64,000 nucleotides of DNA from Gymnogyps californianus. Its lineage: Eukaryota; Chordata; Aves; Accipitriformes; Cathartidae. The stretch is from the NCBI RefSeq assembly GCF_018139145.2, contig NC_059500.1, forward strand, positions 42,017,437 through 42,081,436, read 5' to 3'. The notes under the pieces were generated by a model. The model searched no databases and was not told where the DNA came from. It saw only the letters and a program-made list of their open reading frames with translations. Position numbers and translations under genes: made by a program. This document shows, piece by piece, positions 37,501-52,500 of the stretch. Each line of letters begins with the position of its first letter. The first letter of the stretch is position 1.

Positions 37501-40500
37501 ATGCCCTCACCCCCTGAATTCTTAGCAACAAATTTTTGGAAGTGGTTGAGTCTTTCTGTAGCAAAGTTCTAACAAAGCATGCAGAGAGCTAAGCCCAGTG
37601 AAATGTTTCTTTTTTGTAATTGCTGTGTGAATATGTTTGCTTTTTGTTGTCTTCGAATATCTCAGACACAAAAAGGATAAAGGCTACATTGTTTAACTGC
37701 ATTGCTTGTTTCAATGATTCTTCTGGAAAAATGAAAATACTAAATGGGTACTAAACTTCAGCTCAAGACTAAAGTATACATGTGCAGTTTCTTACCCAAG
37801 GACTTTTGAAATGTAGTATTTAACTGATTTCTGGCTTGCAACAGGGATTAAAAAAATGGTCAAGCATGTCCCGTAAAGAGGGCTTTTATCCAAGTCTGTT
37901 AGACAGATGGAGATGAAAATTGGTCTGAGGTCAAGCCATTTGCAGCATTCTCGTAGCCTCGATTTTCTTCTCATCCGCACCACAAATAATCTGAAATGAT
38001 TCAGTAATGACCAAAAGTGCAACATTGACCTTTACTCCCTAGTGGATTACTGTGTTACATGCTGTAAATGGCAGGAAGTCCATTTTGTTCCTCCAGACTG
38101 AGTTCAGTGTTGTACTTGGCTTTCTACGTGTTGAAAGTGTAAGTGGAGGCAGAGTACTTAAGAATTACTTTCTAAAGCTTTTGTGAATGTGATTTAACAG
38201 TATATTCTTTTCTGTGCATTAAAGGCTGATTCTCTGGTTCTTTTGCTTTAAAGGAATGGATTAGGACTTGCTTTTTTTGATATCACCAGAACTTTGGGTT
38301 TTCTTGCTTTGCTTTTAATCACGTTGTTCCTAGACTGTATTCTCCCCAATCTAATGACAAATGTGATTCTCAAAACTAGGTTGAAATAACTAAAGTAAAT
38401 AAAAATGTAATAAATGAGAATATGTAAGACCATCCTTAAGTGGTGATAGAGTGCTTTCAAATACTAATCTAACTCTGTGGTATAGGAAGTGCAGTTTGCA
38501 AGAAAGAATAAGAAGCATAACAATGGACATTTTTAGCTAGGCATCGTATTGTAAAGGTAGGTCTGGACAGCTTTGAGGAGTCTCAGCACTAATAATAGAG
38601 CAGTTGTCACAATACAACTGATGGTTAAAAATAACGTGTTATAAGATTTAATTTTTGCTTTAGATCACCATGGATGCTATAGCTAAACTCACTACTGGGA
38701 CATATGTGGTAGACACTGATTGGAGCAAAACCAAATTTATTATTGTTGAAACCTCTGAAGCTGAAAGGTGATTAACTAATTCTCCTCAGAGGAAGGTTGC
38801 ATTCTTGACTCAGAAATGAGAGTGGTGGCTCCCGTAGGCAAGGGCTTCCAGCATTAGTGATAAAATACACGTGGGTGTTAGGTGTGGTGAGAAATACGGT
38901 TAGAGTTTGGATAATTGTATTATACTTCCTTCTTTTCATTCCAGTGCAAAAATCTGTAGTTGATTAAGAAATCATGTTGATTTAAGTATGATATCTTACA
39001 TGGTGCTTTGGAAAGTACAGGCTGTCAAAATGCAAAATGATCTGGAATAGACTACTGCAGAAGAAAGCACTTCAATACTTTTTTTAACAATGCAGAAGGA
39101 AAAAAAATTACAATTGTACATACAAGCTCTTTCTTAACTGCTTAGTAAAATGACTTAATTTAAATGAATATTATATTTAGTAACTAGTCTGGCTGCTTTG
39201 TTCTTTGTCATTATGTTAAGAATTCACTTTAGCAAGAGACAAACTTAAGTACAAACACTTGAGTATGGCAATGGTTAGGTCAAAACATTTAAGTCCTTAA
39301 TTAGATGGAACGGAGGCAAAAAAATTATGAGTGAAGAAAAAAAATCCATTGGCTCAACTTAATTTTACAAAATACAGCTGAATTCCTTCATGTTAATTTT
39401 TAATGATACTTCAGAAAGGAGGGTAGCACTTCAGTTAGGGGTCTGACAAGCTTGTCATTTGCAAATAAATCAAAAGACAGTCATTACTACAGCAAGAACC
39501 AGTGAATGATGTAGTTTTGTCATTCTTTGATGGGCCCCACACTCAAGTCCTCTATTAAAAATGAATGTATTCAAGAGGCTCTGCATTAAGAACACAAACA
39601 ATTAAAGGCACTTCACATGCTTTGCTAAGAGCTGCTATAGAGCTAGGAGGGCTTTCATGAGAGATGCAGGCTTCTACAGTCTGCTTTACCAAGGAGCCAA
39701 AGAACATGGGCAATTAGTCATGTTTGTCTATGCTTGAGCAGCTTTCTGCGAAATTGTCTTTGTTTACTCATTCTTCTGATTGCCCTACGTGTCTCAAGAT
39801 CAGCAGTTACATAATAGCTATGTTATATTGGGAGGCCTCTAGAAGTAACTGCTAAATACCTTTCTTTTAAAACTTTCAAATGCATGAGCCCCAAATCTGG
39901 AATATATAGCTTACTCTAATGGCACCATTTACTGATGTCTGGTCTTGATTAACAAAGCTCTCCTAGACTCCTTCAGAAAAGGTTTTTGCTTTCAAGAATG
40001 AATATATATATACACACACGTGCACTTATATACTCAAAGATATTTCACCTTGAAAGGTGAATGTACATTGCCTTTTGAACAGCTAGATTTATATTTAAAG
40101 TAATGAAAGTTCCTTTTTCTCAATTCTGAAAACAACCTCTTGCAACTCCTGATGGGCAAGATCAGGTGAATTGTGCATTAAAACCTAACTTTCACAACTC
40201 ATTAGAGAACAAAAATATTTTTTAACATGTTTGTGAATAAGAATAGTTTTTACTAAACATTTGAGGGAAGCAAACAGGAGATGTATGAAATCTCATAGTG
40301 GATAAATAAGTACTTTATTTAATTGTGTGTGGGAAATAGCACTAGCAGGCAAACTGCCTTTTAAATGTAAGCAGACTTTTGTTATGAAGTATAGTCTTTT
40401 CAGTTTCCTTTCAGTGTAAATGTCCCTTAACTGGCACTTGTAACAGCAGCAAGAAATCTCAAAATAAACTTATTTATGGCATGTGCATTGAAGTTTACCT

Positions 40501-43500
40501 AGCACTGTGGATGAATATTATGATTATCAACAATGCCCTGCTTTGGTAAAGACAAACTCAGAAGGATACATTTTTTCACTTCTGATATTAAATCAGGTAT
40601 GATAGTTCTGAGACAATAACTTTAAAGTAAGATTGACTGGGAAAGGGGAAAGTTGATTATGCCCCCCCCTTTTTTTTTTTTTAGAAAAAATAATTTTTTT
40701 AAAAAAATCTAATTGACCTGTGCTGGCCCTGGTAATTATCACACAATGTTGCGTTCTCTTGTCTTACTGTGTGCCGTCCTGTATGCTGTGTTATTACAGT
40801 GAAGCTCAGATTTTGGACCTGTGCAGGAAAACCCAATAACGTGGACAACTTGCACGTTTTATAGACTCTACTAAAAGATTTTTTTTCCCTCTTACTGCTA
40901 CAATAAGAATACTTATCTCAGTATTACAGAATAGGGAGACTTGTGTAGGCCATTCAGGCCAAAGAACTTTTCAGTAGAAACCAAATTAGTTTCTTATTTT
41001 ACTTTTTTCTTTCCCCTCTTATCATCTGCTATGATTCATCCTGGCTTCTGTCCTGAAAACAAAGGTAATCCCATTGGTCTAGGGCAATTAACTTCTTGAA
41101 CTCTAAACATCTTAGCTAAACATCAGCCAACCAGATTGCTATGTAACAGACTTTCTTTCCATAGCTGACGTACCTTGCTTTCTGGAGACACATACCAAGT
41201 ATGTGGAAAAATGCCCTTTAGTACATAGATTCTCACAATTGTGTGGGTGGTTTTTTTTCCCTTGTTAACAGACACTGAAAGTACCAACAGTTTTGGTAAT
41301 AGTTAAGTCTGATAACTCATAATAGTTAAGCTGGTAACTTCGTTGTATTGCCTTTGCTGGTATGTATGTCGTACCAGCACTGAAGGCCACATGCATAATG
41401 ATGGATATTTTATGGTCGTGGCCCAAACAAAACAGAAACAGACTGCTGTGGTACTGTGTGAAATGGTAGCTGTTTCTATTGAGAATAGAGATCTGTTCCC
41501 CTTGTTGCGGGGGGAGAAAGGTTTGCTGTAAAGCAACTATCACTTCATTGCCCTTATTTAAGGGGAACCTTTTTGTCCTAGGAAGAAACCATTGCAGAAC
41601 TGCTTTGGAGACTTGTCTCCGCAGAACTTTAGAGTGGATGTGTCAAATGCTAGACTTTGGTCAGGTGGAGTACTTCAGCTTAAATCAGAGACACATGGTG
41701 TTTTACAAGTCTCAAAGCTATCAAGTATTTTACCTGTGTATGTCAGAGGTGGGGAAAGAGGTGTTGAAGCTTGCCAGTTGTATTTAGATTCCAAATCACC
41801 TGTCTGCTGAGACATAAAAGCAGATGGTGGCTTTTGTATCCTCATTACTGCTTGACTGATGTATAAGGATCAGCACATTGCAGTGTCTTCCTAAAAAAAC
41901 TCAGGATGATGGGAAGGCTCAGGGAAAGGCTCGGCAGATGAGTTAGCAATGTTTTCATCTGATTTCTTTGAAAGAGTTTATCTTTGCTCAGGTTTATGCG
42001 TGTCATTTCATGGAAGGCCTAATGATTCTCAGCAGGGATCTCTTGTTTCCTGTGTCTTAAAACAAAACAAAAAACCCAAGAAATATCTATATGGATTAAT
42101 GATATGACAGACTAACAAGAGCTGTTCAGAGTATCTTGTATGTAGGCTGTGTTCACATCTGGATGCTAATTTTGGTTTGGTGCAACTGTGCTACATACAG
42201 TGACTGCAGGAGATGTTTTTAAGGAAAACTGTAAGAGTTGTGCAGGTACCTTGAGGGTTAATTATAATGGTGGTTCTGAATGGCAGGCAGATGTATAGGT
42301 CTCAAAAGCTGTAAGCACAGGTAAGACTGAGTAATGAGAGAAAAAGATCCCTCCAGCCCCCCAGAAATCCTGTCTTCAAGTTGACATGCCAAAAGTGGGA
42401 GGTATAAAAATGGGAGATACATAAAGCTGTCAAAGTGGGACTCAAACACTTCGTCCTTCTGTCTTCTCTGCTGCTTTCAGTGAAGGATTGTTCTGTTCTC
42501 TGCTAGTTCTTAGCCTTATTGTTCTCTTGTTACTCATGGTTTCACTAAATTGCTGTTATTGACTATCACGTTTTCTGATCTGATTCTTTTTCTTGTCCGC
42601 ATTATTTTAATTCTCTCTCAATATGGATGTTTTAGGAGTCTGCACCTTTTGTCTCCATTCTGCCTCTCTTCTGTTTTGGTATTTCTTTTGTACTCCTGAT
42701 GGTGTGTTTCTGTCAGCAAAACTAATTTTACCTTCTAATAGGCAGATAAAATTGATCATGAAAGAAACATTTTTCTTCCATGCCTGTCACCTTCATGTTA
42801 TGCTGCTTGATAATTTGAGTAATAATAAATCTACCTTTTAAAAGGCTTTATCTTGGACTTAATGGATTTCAAAAATGCTTTACTTGTTAATGAGCTATGT
42901 ACAAGGACCAGATTTGTGCCTCAATGTGTATACAGATTAGGTGCTTTAGACATGGCAGATGTCCTAGAGTAGCTAACTAAATCTCTATTCTCGTCTGGGC
43001 TTATATATTAACTACTTATATTTGCAGTAGTATGAAGATGTGGATTTTTTGTTACTTTCTTCGCTGTGTGAACTTAATATAATCTTGTACTCTAGTTAAT
43101 ATATGGCAACAAACCTAAAACACAGTTTTAATCAAAATACTTTTCCTCTATAGACAGAAATCGCCAAGAGGTTGAATACAATTTGTGCACAAGTCATCCC
43201 ATTTTTGTCTCAGGAAGTAAGTAAAACTGTTCAGCTGTTAAAGTGCAATTATGTTGCTTTTCTGTTTGCAAATTAGCTAGTTTTAAGATGTTAATTTTAT
43301 CACAATACACAAGTGTAAGGAACATCTGTTACAGCTGAAGTGTGCAAACCCCCTGCTAATTTGGTCTAACAAATCTGAGTTCAAACTAGTGACAATGGCT
43401 CAGCCTCATTCATTGCCTGAGGAGAGTGGGAGTCTAAAATATTACCAATGCAACAAAATGCTTTCATTTCTAATCATGGGGATTGCTTATTTGATACTCA

Positions 43501-46500
43501 GTTGTCAAATGTGAATCTAGTGAAATAAGCATGCTTATCTTGTCTACGTAATTTGTATCAAATTTTAGTGTAAAAGGTGAGTAGTTAGCTCAGATGCAAA
43601 ACACTGTTTAATGTTACAAACCTGCATCTGGTCTGAATGACTGCGATTGTAGCATATTGTGGGCAGCTGCTGCTACATTTTGAAGCCTGTGATTTTGGAT
43701 ATGCCTTTCAAACTCTACAGTTTACAGAGGGTATTTGTTGTTCTTGTTGGGTTCAGTGAAGCACTTTTCCCTGTTTGAAATTTCAGTAGGTTTTGCTGTG
43801 TGGGCATAGAGTATATAAATGTCAGCTTCACACTACTGTCAATTTTAACATTATCGTCCTGTCAAGTCAATTAGAAACTGATTATTCATTTGCCAGAAAA
43901 TTAATATTGAAATAGCATGGGGGAAGAGGTGAGCTGGCTGCCTTCAGGGCTCTTGTTTGCATTTGAACAAGTGAGAAATAGGGCACTGTTACCTTTTACC
44001 TGCATAAGATGTCTTGCAATAGGTAGCCTGGGCTTCTGCACACAAACCGGTTATTCAGATGTTTGTGATCCTGGTTTCATTTGGTGTGGTCAATACCTTA
44101 ACACAAATTCCTCCCCATACCCCTTCTTCTTTTAATAGCATCAGCAGCAAGTGGCCCAAGCTGTAGAACGTGCCAAACAAGTGACCATGGCTGAACTGAA
44201 TGCCATCATCGGGGTACGTGGCCTTCCAGGTCTACCTCCTACAGTGTGTATAACTTGCTTTCATATCTTACTGCTTTGCTATTTTAAAAATAAGCTTAAT
44301 GTTTTGATATCTAACACTGTTTTGATGCCCAGTGTTGCTGAAGTGTTTGCCTTGCTTCACATAGATTTTAGCAGGGATAAAGTTAATAGTTTACTTTGTC
44401 AGAATATCATTTTGTGTAGCAATGCTGTGTGTAACAAAACTTTTGCTGCAAGAAATATGATTAGGAGAGTTGCTTGTTTATTTGTAGATATTGTATGTCA
44501 GTTGATCTAGTTGCCTTTGCCTCCTGCTTTTTGTGACACTTGAATTCTTGGAGCCTGCACAACTATTCATTCTTCTTTCTTTCCCTTTCTTGTGTATCTT
44601 TCATGAATTTTAAATTAGCAAGCTACTGAAAAGAAACTTCACTTGCTTTTGAAGTAGTAGTAATTGTCTGACACAGTGTTCTAATAGCCTTTCACCAAGT
44701 ATGTGCTTCTAAATATGCTGAAATAAGTTAATACTACTTGCTTGTGACTGGTTGTCAATCACAAGTCATTTGCTTTGTATTAATGAACTTTCTGAACCAT
44801 ACATTCCTTCCACTGCATGAGTTCATTTCCCCCGCCACTAAATCTAGAATATTTCTCATGTTTTCTGCCCTTCCAGAGTAAGTGAAAGAAGTAGCCGAAA
44901 CAAGAACCCGTCCTTTCTGATTTTATTCATATGTGAGCGCCTTGAGCGGATTCAAATTACTCATTTATCAATTTATGTTAATTGCTTGTGAGAAGATGCC
45001 CTGCTGGTCTTTATAGTTCCCTCAGACACTTTGTAATGATAATTAGACATGCTGCTGTACGGATTAACAGTGCCATAGTCCAATGACGTCTACAGACAAT
45101 GGAACCAGTTAATCCATCTGTGCTTAAAATTACATCCCAACTGGAGATGGAAAAAAAAAAATAGGAGTGAGGGAGGATTAAAAGAATGAGCCTCAGCTTG
45201 AAAACTCTCCTTTCATCAGTTTCTCAATTGCAGATCTGCAGTTGGTTTGCCTGTGGTAAGCTATTGGCAGTCAATTAGGTGAAATAAACTGGGAGGGTGA
45301 CCTTCATTTCCTTTTAATAGCTTTTCCTCCCTGAAATGGGGAGCTTCAGTGGATTTTCAGCTTAAATTTTATTCAAGCTGCTTTATTACACTTGACAGAT
45401 TAGCTTTGCATAAACATACCCCCCTTCAAATCTGCGCTGTTTTTTCCCTTCGTATCAAATTTTGACTGTTACTTAGTTGATTTGCTAATCACATCTTAGA
45501 AACCCACACAATTACATCTGTATTTGTCACAATCTCCTCTATGCTTTGCTTGTGTAATGAATTACTTTATGAATACCTGATTTGATCTTTGAAATACAGC
45601 ACATGTATGTTTGTGGTATTTGATTAGCAAAGATTAGAGAACTGTACTTTCTTGCATTTTTTAAAATTTATTACTTCAGGATGAAAATGGAATGGAAAAC
45701 ACTTTTTAATGAACTAGTTTTAAAAAATATTTTATGCAGTAAATGGAAATTTGTATTAAAATATATTTAAAAACATTCTTGCTGGACTTAGGGTAGTGCT
45801 ACTTAGCCAAACCGAATTTTGCTATCTGAAGCATGTAATGGACCTCTTCTTAAAGTCTGCACAATATAGTCTTCTAAACGCAACAGGATCTACAAGTACC
45901 ACATGCAATTAAGAACTTTTTTTGGGTGGGAAGCTCTTGGGAAGCAGGAATAGAAGCCTCCATCTTTTTCATTTTTAAGTTACTTAAGATTCGCCGGAAG
46001 AGATACTTTCCTGTGTCTTCTGAAAGACTTCTGAATGATGCCATACAAATCTAAAACTGTGAATGAGGAAATGAACATGTTGGGCACAAAACTTCTTTGA
46101 GCATGTAGATGCATGCATGTATATAATGCTAAAATTAGATGTATGTCACTGATCTTTTACAGTCTTATGTGATCAATAATTATCTTCTGCTGCACAGTAA
46201 GTTTCATGCTCCGATATATGCTTGATTTTGTTTGAAAGGGACGGTGTGCATCCTGGAGAATCTGAATAGCATAAAATTGGGTTGACAATTCAGTGGACCT
46301 TTGCTCCCCCTCACTGAGCATGCAGTGTGTCAAGCCCTCTCCCCAGAGGGGAGGAGACATCAGAAGCCTGTCTGTTCCTACAAGCAGCAGCTGCACTGAG
46401 AGTGAGCACAGACCAGTTTGATAGCAGCTGTCAGTATTGTTCAGGGACCCGACTTAGTGTAAAGAACAATGGAAGGGCCATGCTGTTAAAAGTGCAGTGT

Positions 46501-49500
46501 CTTTCAAGATAAGAAAAGAAATAGTAATTTAACGGTTTAGACATCTATTATGAATGTGAAAGATCATGAAACTTCTTTTCAGAATGCAAATAGGCTGGAG
46601 CAATCTGTAACAGTAGAAGATGCAGCCGAGTAGCCTCTGGTGTCATACTACCAAGGATACCTACGTACAATAAATTTTGAGGATAGGAGGAAAGTTTGAT
46701 CCCGCCCCCCCTGCCCCCAGCTGATGTTCACTTGTACAGTTTCTCTTGATTAGATAAAATCTGCATTTTTGTTGGGGTTTGACTTTTTTCCCCTTTCTCT
46801 CTTCCTTTCTCTCTTTACGGGCCATTGTTTCCTGACACTAGGTGATTCAAGAGTTTCCCAATTGGCTTGCCTGAGTTAGAGCAATTCCTGTTGCTGCTGG
46901 GCCATATGTGAATTCTGGAAGGAAACAAAGCCTTTAATTAGTGGGAACAACTTTTTGAAATACAGGATGATTTTGAACTATCTTTATACTTTTTATTTCC
47001 AGTTGAAAAACTGGAACCCTATTAGAGGACAGACTGTGAGGACAGAGACTTGCAGTCTCATGGGACTGAGATTTTTCAGAGAATTTACCTACAAATTCAA
47101 AAGCCAGGCTTTGGAATCAGTGTATATTAAGCATGTACAAAACAGAATGAATGGACACATTTAAAAAAAGAGTAATATAGTTGGACTCAGTGAGCTTGTA
47201 AGCAGTGCTAATCCTCTGTCTTGATTAAAAATTGTTACTTCAGCAAAGAACTGTGGATGATATTTGGTTATTAACAGTCATACCTCTGGCCTTATGCTTT
47301 TCCTGCATGTTCTTGAAGTCTTTAACTTCCAGCCATGGGGTAGCAGTGTGGCAAAACTACCTCCTTGCCAATTTTTTTAAATGGCACCATTTAATATTTG
47401 ATATATTAAAGTTGAATGAAGTAGTAATTTTGCTAGATAAATAATAAACACAACAGAAACCTTTGACTTAAAAGATAAGTACACCTGTTAACTCCTTGGC
47501 TCTGCTGCAGCTGCAGGCAGTTTCCACATTTGGGATTAAGGGAGAATCCAGATCATAGTGTGAAAGAATTCGGTAGATTATCATGATTTAACTTGAAGGG
47601 TGGGTTGGTTTTTTTTGAGAGATATCATCTGGCTGGAAAATTAAAGGTACTCAAAGTTCATGCTAAGAAGTATAAGGGACAGTTAAATTGGTCTATCTAG
47701 ATGTAAACAGTGCAAAATCTTCTAGATTTACTTTCAAATTAATAAACTAGGTAGTTTTATGAGTAGACTATGCAAATATCTGAGTGGGAAATATAAGCAG
47801 CAAACTAGAATCTTCTTTAGCGTTGCGTTTTAGATGCATGATTTCAGTGTACTACTGAGTAGCCAAGTATGTCTTATTTTGCCTTTTGAGGTGGGTTGCT
47901 AATGGTTCTATGAAATATGTATCTTTTGGATTGACAATACTCTTGAGACAGATTGAGTTGTAGGCCTCCAAGAGGCCTCTCCACTGTTGCATGAGGTGAC
48001 TGGCTAAAGGATTAGCAAGATGTGGGATTATTTTTTCTCTCCTGGCTGTGGTTGCCAGCTATCTCTGGGATTGTAGTGTGTGAAGCTTAAGAGGATGAGG
48101 TTAACCTCTTGAGGGTTATTCTTATGAGTGTGTAGTTAATCCTTAGAAAGCCTATAAATAACTAGGCTGTATGTTTCATTATAAAATAGAAATACAGACT
48201 AGAGCAGAAATGAATGCAGAACTTAGTGCAGGGAAAGAGCTAAGCAGCTGTAGCATTAATGCAGATCATGGCTGAGGAGGATCTGAAGTATGTGCTGAGG
48301 GAGGGGAAATTGCCTGGTTATTTTAAATTAAATAAAATGAGATCTAGTGAGCACAAGATACTATGTCCTCACTTTTAACATAGACTAGCTAATCCCAAAT
48401 CTAAATTACTAAACTCTGGCAAGAGGAACTCTATTGTGTGGGAATATCCTGGGTTATTCTTCATGTTTTGCTTTTTTAAAATACGTAGAAACCTTAATTA
48501 CATGCTAGGATTCTGTCATGGTAGGTGCTTTTAGAATACAAAGGCTCCAGACTTGTAAACTAAGTTTAAAATAGGTAGGAAAAGAAGAAGGTATTTGTCA
48601 GCATGACAATTGGTATTCTCAAAATACCAGTCCCCAAACAATGGTTGGTTTTTTATTGTTAGTGCCACTAAGTTTTGAGGAAAAATAAGGAAGTGTTATT
48701 GATGTGTATTGGTAGTTTGTCCTACTCAAAACAGAAAACCTGGGAGAAGGTGTAAAATGTGAATGAATAGATAGTGTTAACCAAACTTGGTTTCCACTTG
48801 ACACCCCACCCGCCCCGCCACTCCGTGCACTCTGGACTGATGAGGAAACGGAGGACCTTGGAGCAGCAATATAGAGGAGGGTAGTGTCTAAATGAGGCAA
48901 TAATTTCCTGGAGAAGATATTTTCAGTCATTCTGAAGAGGGGAAAATTGCATCCAGAAGTCAAATGTAGTTGAGTTGCAGGCCAAACCTCCCTTGTATCG
49001 CAAGGTTTCATATGTGGGTGGATAGAAAAAGCTGCATCTTGGATCTTGTCCAAAAAGAAAAACAAAAGATCTTTAGGTGGCTCTCTATCTAGATCTAATA
49101 TCTAAGCTACAAGGCAAAGGTGAGACCAAATATATGGTTACAAATTTCTGAAGCTAAACAGCTTTCAAGAAAGGAGTGAAAGGGAGATGTTTGGGGAAAA
49201 AATGTGGTTAGCTAGAGCTCAAACCTGAAGATAGGCAGCTGCAACTGCGAATGCAGAGAGAAGATAGATTCTGATGAGATGAGCATGTGAGGTACCAATA
49301 GTGAGTTGGTACCACTTGCTAGATTACTGTCTAATTGAGCAGATGTTGGGGATATGGGATGTACATGTTGACTGGTGTAGAGCTGTAAGTTGGTCTGTTT
49401 TGCAGTAGGAGAGAGGTGCAGGGGGGACTGGTAACATTAGAAAAACCTGTGTATGTGGCAATAGTAAACAGAAGACCAGAAAAGTCAATGGAGGATGTGG

Positions 49501-52500
49501 TTTCAGAAAGGATTAGGTAGATGGAAGCAGAGGAGATTGATATGCTAGAAGAGATGATTCCTTCTTTTTGTGAACTTGGCTCCAAATGGTTCTGCTAAAC
49601 AGACTGGTTTGGAAAGAATAGTTTTTGTGGAATGGAAAGAACTAAAGTTGGGTCAAAATGCTGGAATAGTACAGTTCAAGGCAAGGATTTATAGAAAGTG
49701 TGTTCAGTGAGCTTTAATAAAGAGAATATGGAAGGGCTACCAGATAAACAAAATGGAGGTTAGGGATGGGTTTGGTTTTGAAGGTGGTTGAGGCAGAGAA
49801 GCGCCAAAAAAACCCCAAACAACCCATAAGTCATTGGCACAGAGGAAAGCATTACTTCCTCTAGAGAGTGATTCAAAGCACCTCTCTTGATTTAAGCATA
49901 TGCAGGCAGAATAGCTTTCCATGTTTGAAGATAGTTTTTGTGACTGTTATCCACTTTTCCCTAAGTTATCAAGGAAGTAAAAGGAGACAAACTGAAGAGA
50001 TGAGCATACCTTCTTCTCTCTTATGAATGTCTGCTTTGCATTCATACTTGAAGGGAGACAAGTGGGGGAATTGGAGTAGGTGAAGAGTCAGTAGGCTGAG
50101 ATGAAAATGTGATGTGACCTTCAGTGCTTCTCTTGCAAGAAGTATGAGATATGGTGGGTTTGGAGGAGGAAGGAGTTGGATGGGAAGAATGAATTGGTTG
50201 GCCCAGACAAAAGAGAAAAGTCCCCATCAGCTGGGACTGCACATGAGGTGAAATCAAATGCAAAGAAGTTAGTTGAGTGACGATGAAGCAAAGCATGGTC
50301 ATGGAGTTGTCCTGCAACATGAGTAGGAATAGAGAAAGGTGTTGGGTGTTTACATGTTGAATGATGTAGGACTCTAAGTTGGACTCCTTTGCGGTAGGAG
50401 AGAGGTGCAAAGAATGAAGCGTATAGATCTGAAAGGAAGTAAGGTCTAGTTTTGAGAAGCAAACACTGGTACACTGAGGTGAACTAACTGTCAGTGTGCT
50501 GATGGGAGTGGCGTGGACCGCACACGCAAAATATACCTGTAACTGGGTGACTGTGACAAAGATGGAGTCAGGGGGACTAGGAAAGTGCAGAGAGGTGCAG
50601 AGGGGCTGGAGGAAGATACAGGAGGAAGAGCAAGGCAAACTCAAGATAGGGGAGTACTGGAAGAGCACAGAGCAAGACTAGCATAGGCATTTAGGATAAC
50701 TTTAGGAAATATTAAAGGCAGGGCAAAGACTCAACTTGTACAGCAGTTTGCAGGATTCCTGGTATCTGGTAACTGCATTATTTTTCTTTTTTCAGAGTAG
50801 TTGCTGAGCTACCAAGGTTCGTGTCTTGTATAACACTTAATTGCCTGAGAACGTCCAGTACTGTTTTTAAAGGTGCTGGCTAACTGTAGCTCTTTAAATT
50901 GAATACTTACAAGCAGTAGTATTGAGCTAGTAAAAGCAAGGATTAGCAAAAGTGGAGTGCTCAAATGCATGTTCAGAAGTGATTGTCATTTGGTAGGTGG
51001 AAGTCATTATAGAATGTATAGGAAGTTTCCAAGAATCTGGTCTGTGGCTTGGAAGAGTAAATAAAAATCAATGTAATGCTTTTCTCATGACTGTCATATT
51101 TTTCATTCTTTCATATCTGTGAAATGTTTTTGTAGTTAGTAGTAGCTGGGACAAAAGGGTGATGAGCATAGTTTAAACTACTATATTTAACTTCTGGATT
51201 TTAATTTACCAAAAAGCCTTTCTACTCCATCATTACTAACTTCATGTTCAGCAAGATTTACATTTCTGGAGATTAAAAGATCCTGGAAGGAAAATAAATA
51301 CTTTTTAAGATAATCATACGTCAGTAATAAAACCCCCTAGAGTAATATTTTAAGTAATTTCCAAATTGGTGCATGCTTGAACTAGTTGTTTTTGGCTGCT
51401 GTGGCAGCAGGAACATGCTTTTTAAGTGTTGTTGGATGGTAGCGGCATGCTAACAGTAGCTAAAAAGGCAAATACGTAGATTTGAGGTTAGAAGGTGAGT
51501 AATAGCAGGAATTTATGGTTGCCCCAGAAAAAAATGTGCTGGCAGTTTCTGCAAACCAGATGCAATGTGTGCTGACAGCTTCATTCTAGAGACTTAAGGC
51601 TTGCATCTGTGTCTTCAGAGAAAGCAATATGTACTTGTCTAAAATTAAAGAAAAGCTTTGTTCTTGAACTGACTTACACTGACAGTGATCAGAAGAATGT
51701 AACTGCTTTCAGAAAACCAGCCTTTGTCTTGTCTGGACCAAGAGAATTTAAGGTCGTCTTCTGTGGTTTTTAGAGTGTGGTTTTGAATTTGTTACTTTCC
51801 TTTAGAGTCTGGGAGTCCTTTGGTGAAGACATGTTTTCCTGCACAAGGATCACTTTTTCCGTTTTTTTACTCTGACTCTACCCCTCTACTCCCTCCTGCT
51901 CTGTGGCATCTGTCCTTTATAAAGGCTTCTCTAGTTCCTCCATTGTTGCAGTCTTTTTCCTCCAATGAGACTTCAGCTTTGCTGTTTTTCCCTTGTTTCT
52001 TCAGAATTTAGCCTAAGGAAAAAAAACTTCAATGTTACTTAACCTAAGGAAAAAAAAAAAACCATTATTAGTACAAGGACTCTTAGAACTTGCTCTTCTG
52101 ACTTGTTTCTATTTCCTTTTTTTGCTATAAACTGTTTGAGACAGGAACTGTTCTTAAGCCAGCCTTGTAATACGTATTTTTAGAAGAATAGCTATCAATG
52201 AAAAAGCTATATATACAAACACACAGAAGAACTTTATATTTTTATATAAAAGTATAAACAATCTATATATGTAATATATACAGAATAGTATGTATAATGT
52301 ATAACATATGTAGTATATTACAATATATTAATGATATATTAAGCTATAAAAGATATCATTGTGTGTATATGGTATATAAAATGTTATATGTGTGTATACA
52401 TACAAAGTTATGCTAGCAAAAGGGCTTCTTTAGTTTGTGGGCTGCTTGTTGTGTTGCCACCGTAGCTGCTGGTACAAGCGCCAGCCATGCTTCAATGGGT

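Larger units (their letters stand above)
24083..43153 (+). other. TLE1: TLE1 intron 4 (19071 bases)
   Basis: GTAAGG to CTATAG. It contains ancient CR1-like relics (29340-30670 and 32492-33185, possibly continuing with gaps to about 34600), T/G-rich low complexity (31388-31465), a splice-bordered open segment (38664-38767) and possible enhancers (36890-37180, 37790-38110, 39580-39830), all listed separately. Elsewhere I see no gene. Isolated frames, such as 131 codons at 27312-27707, show no family motif. Confidence 0.85.
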
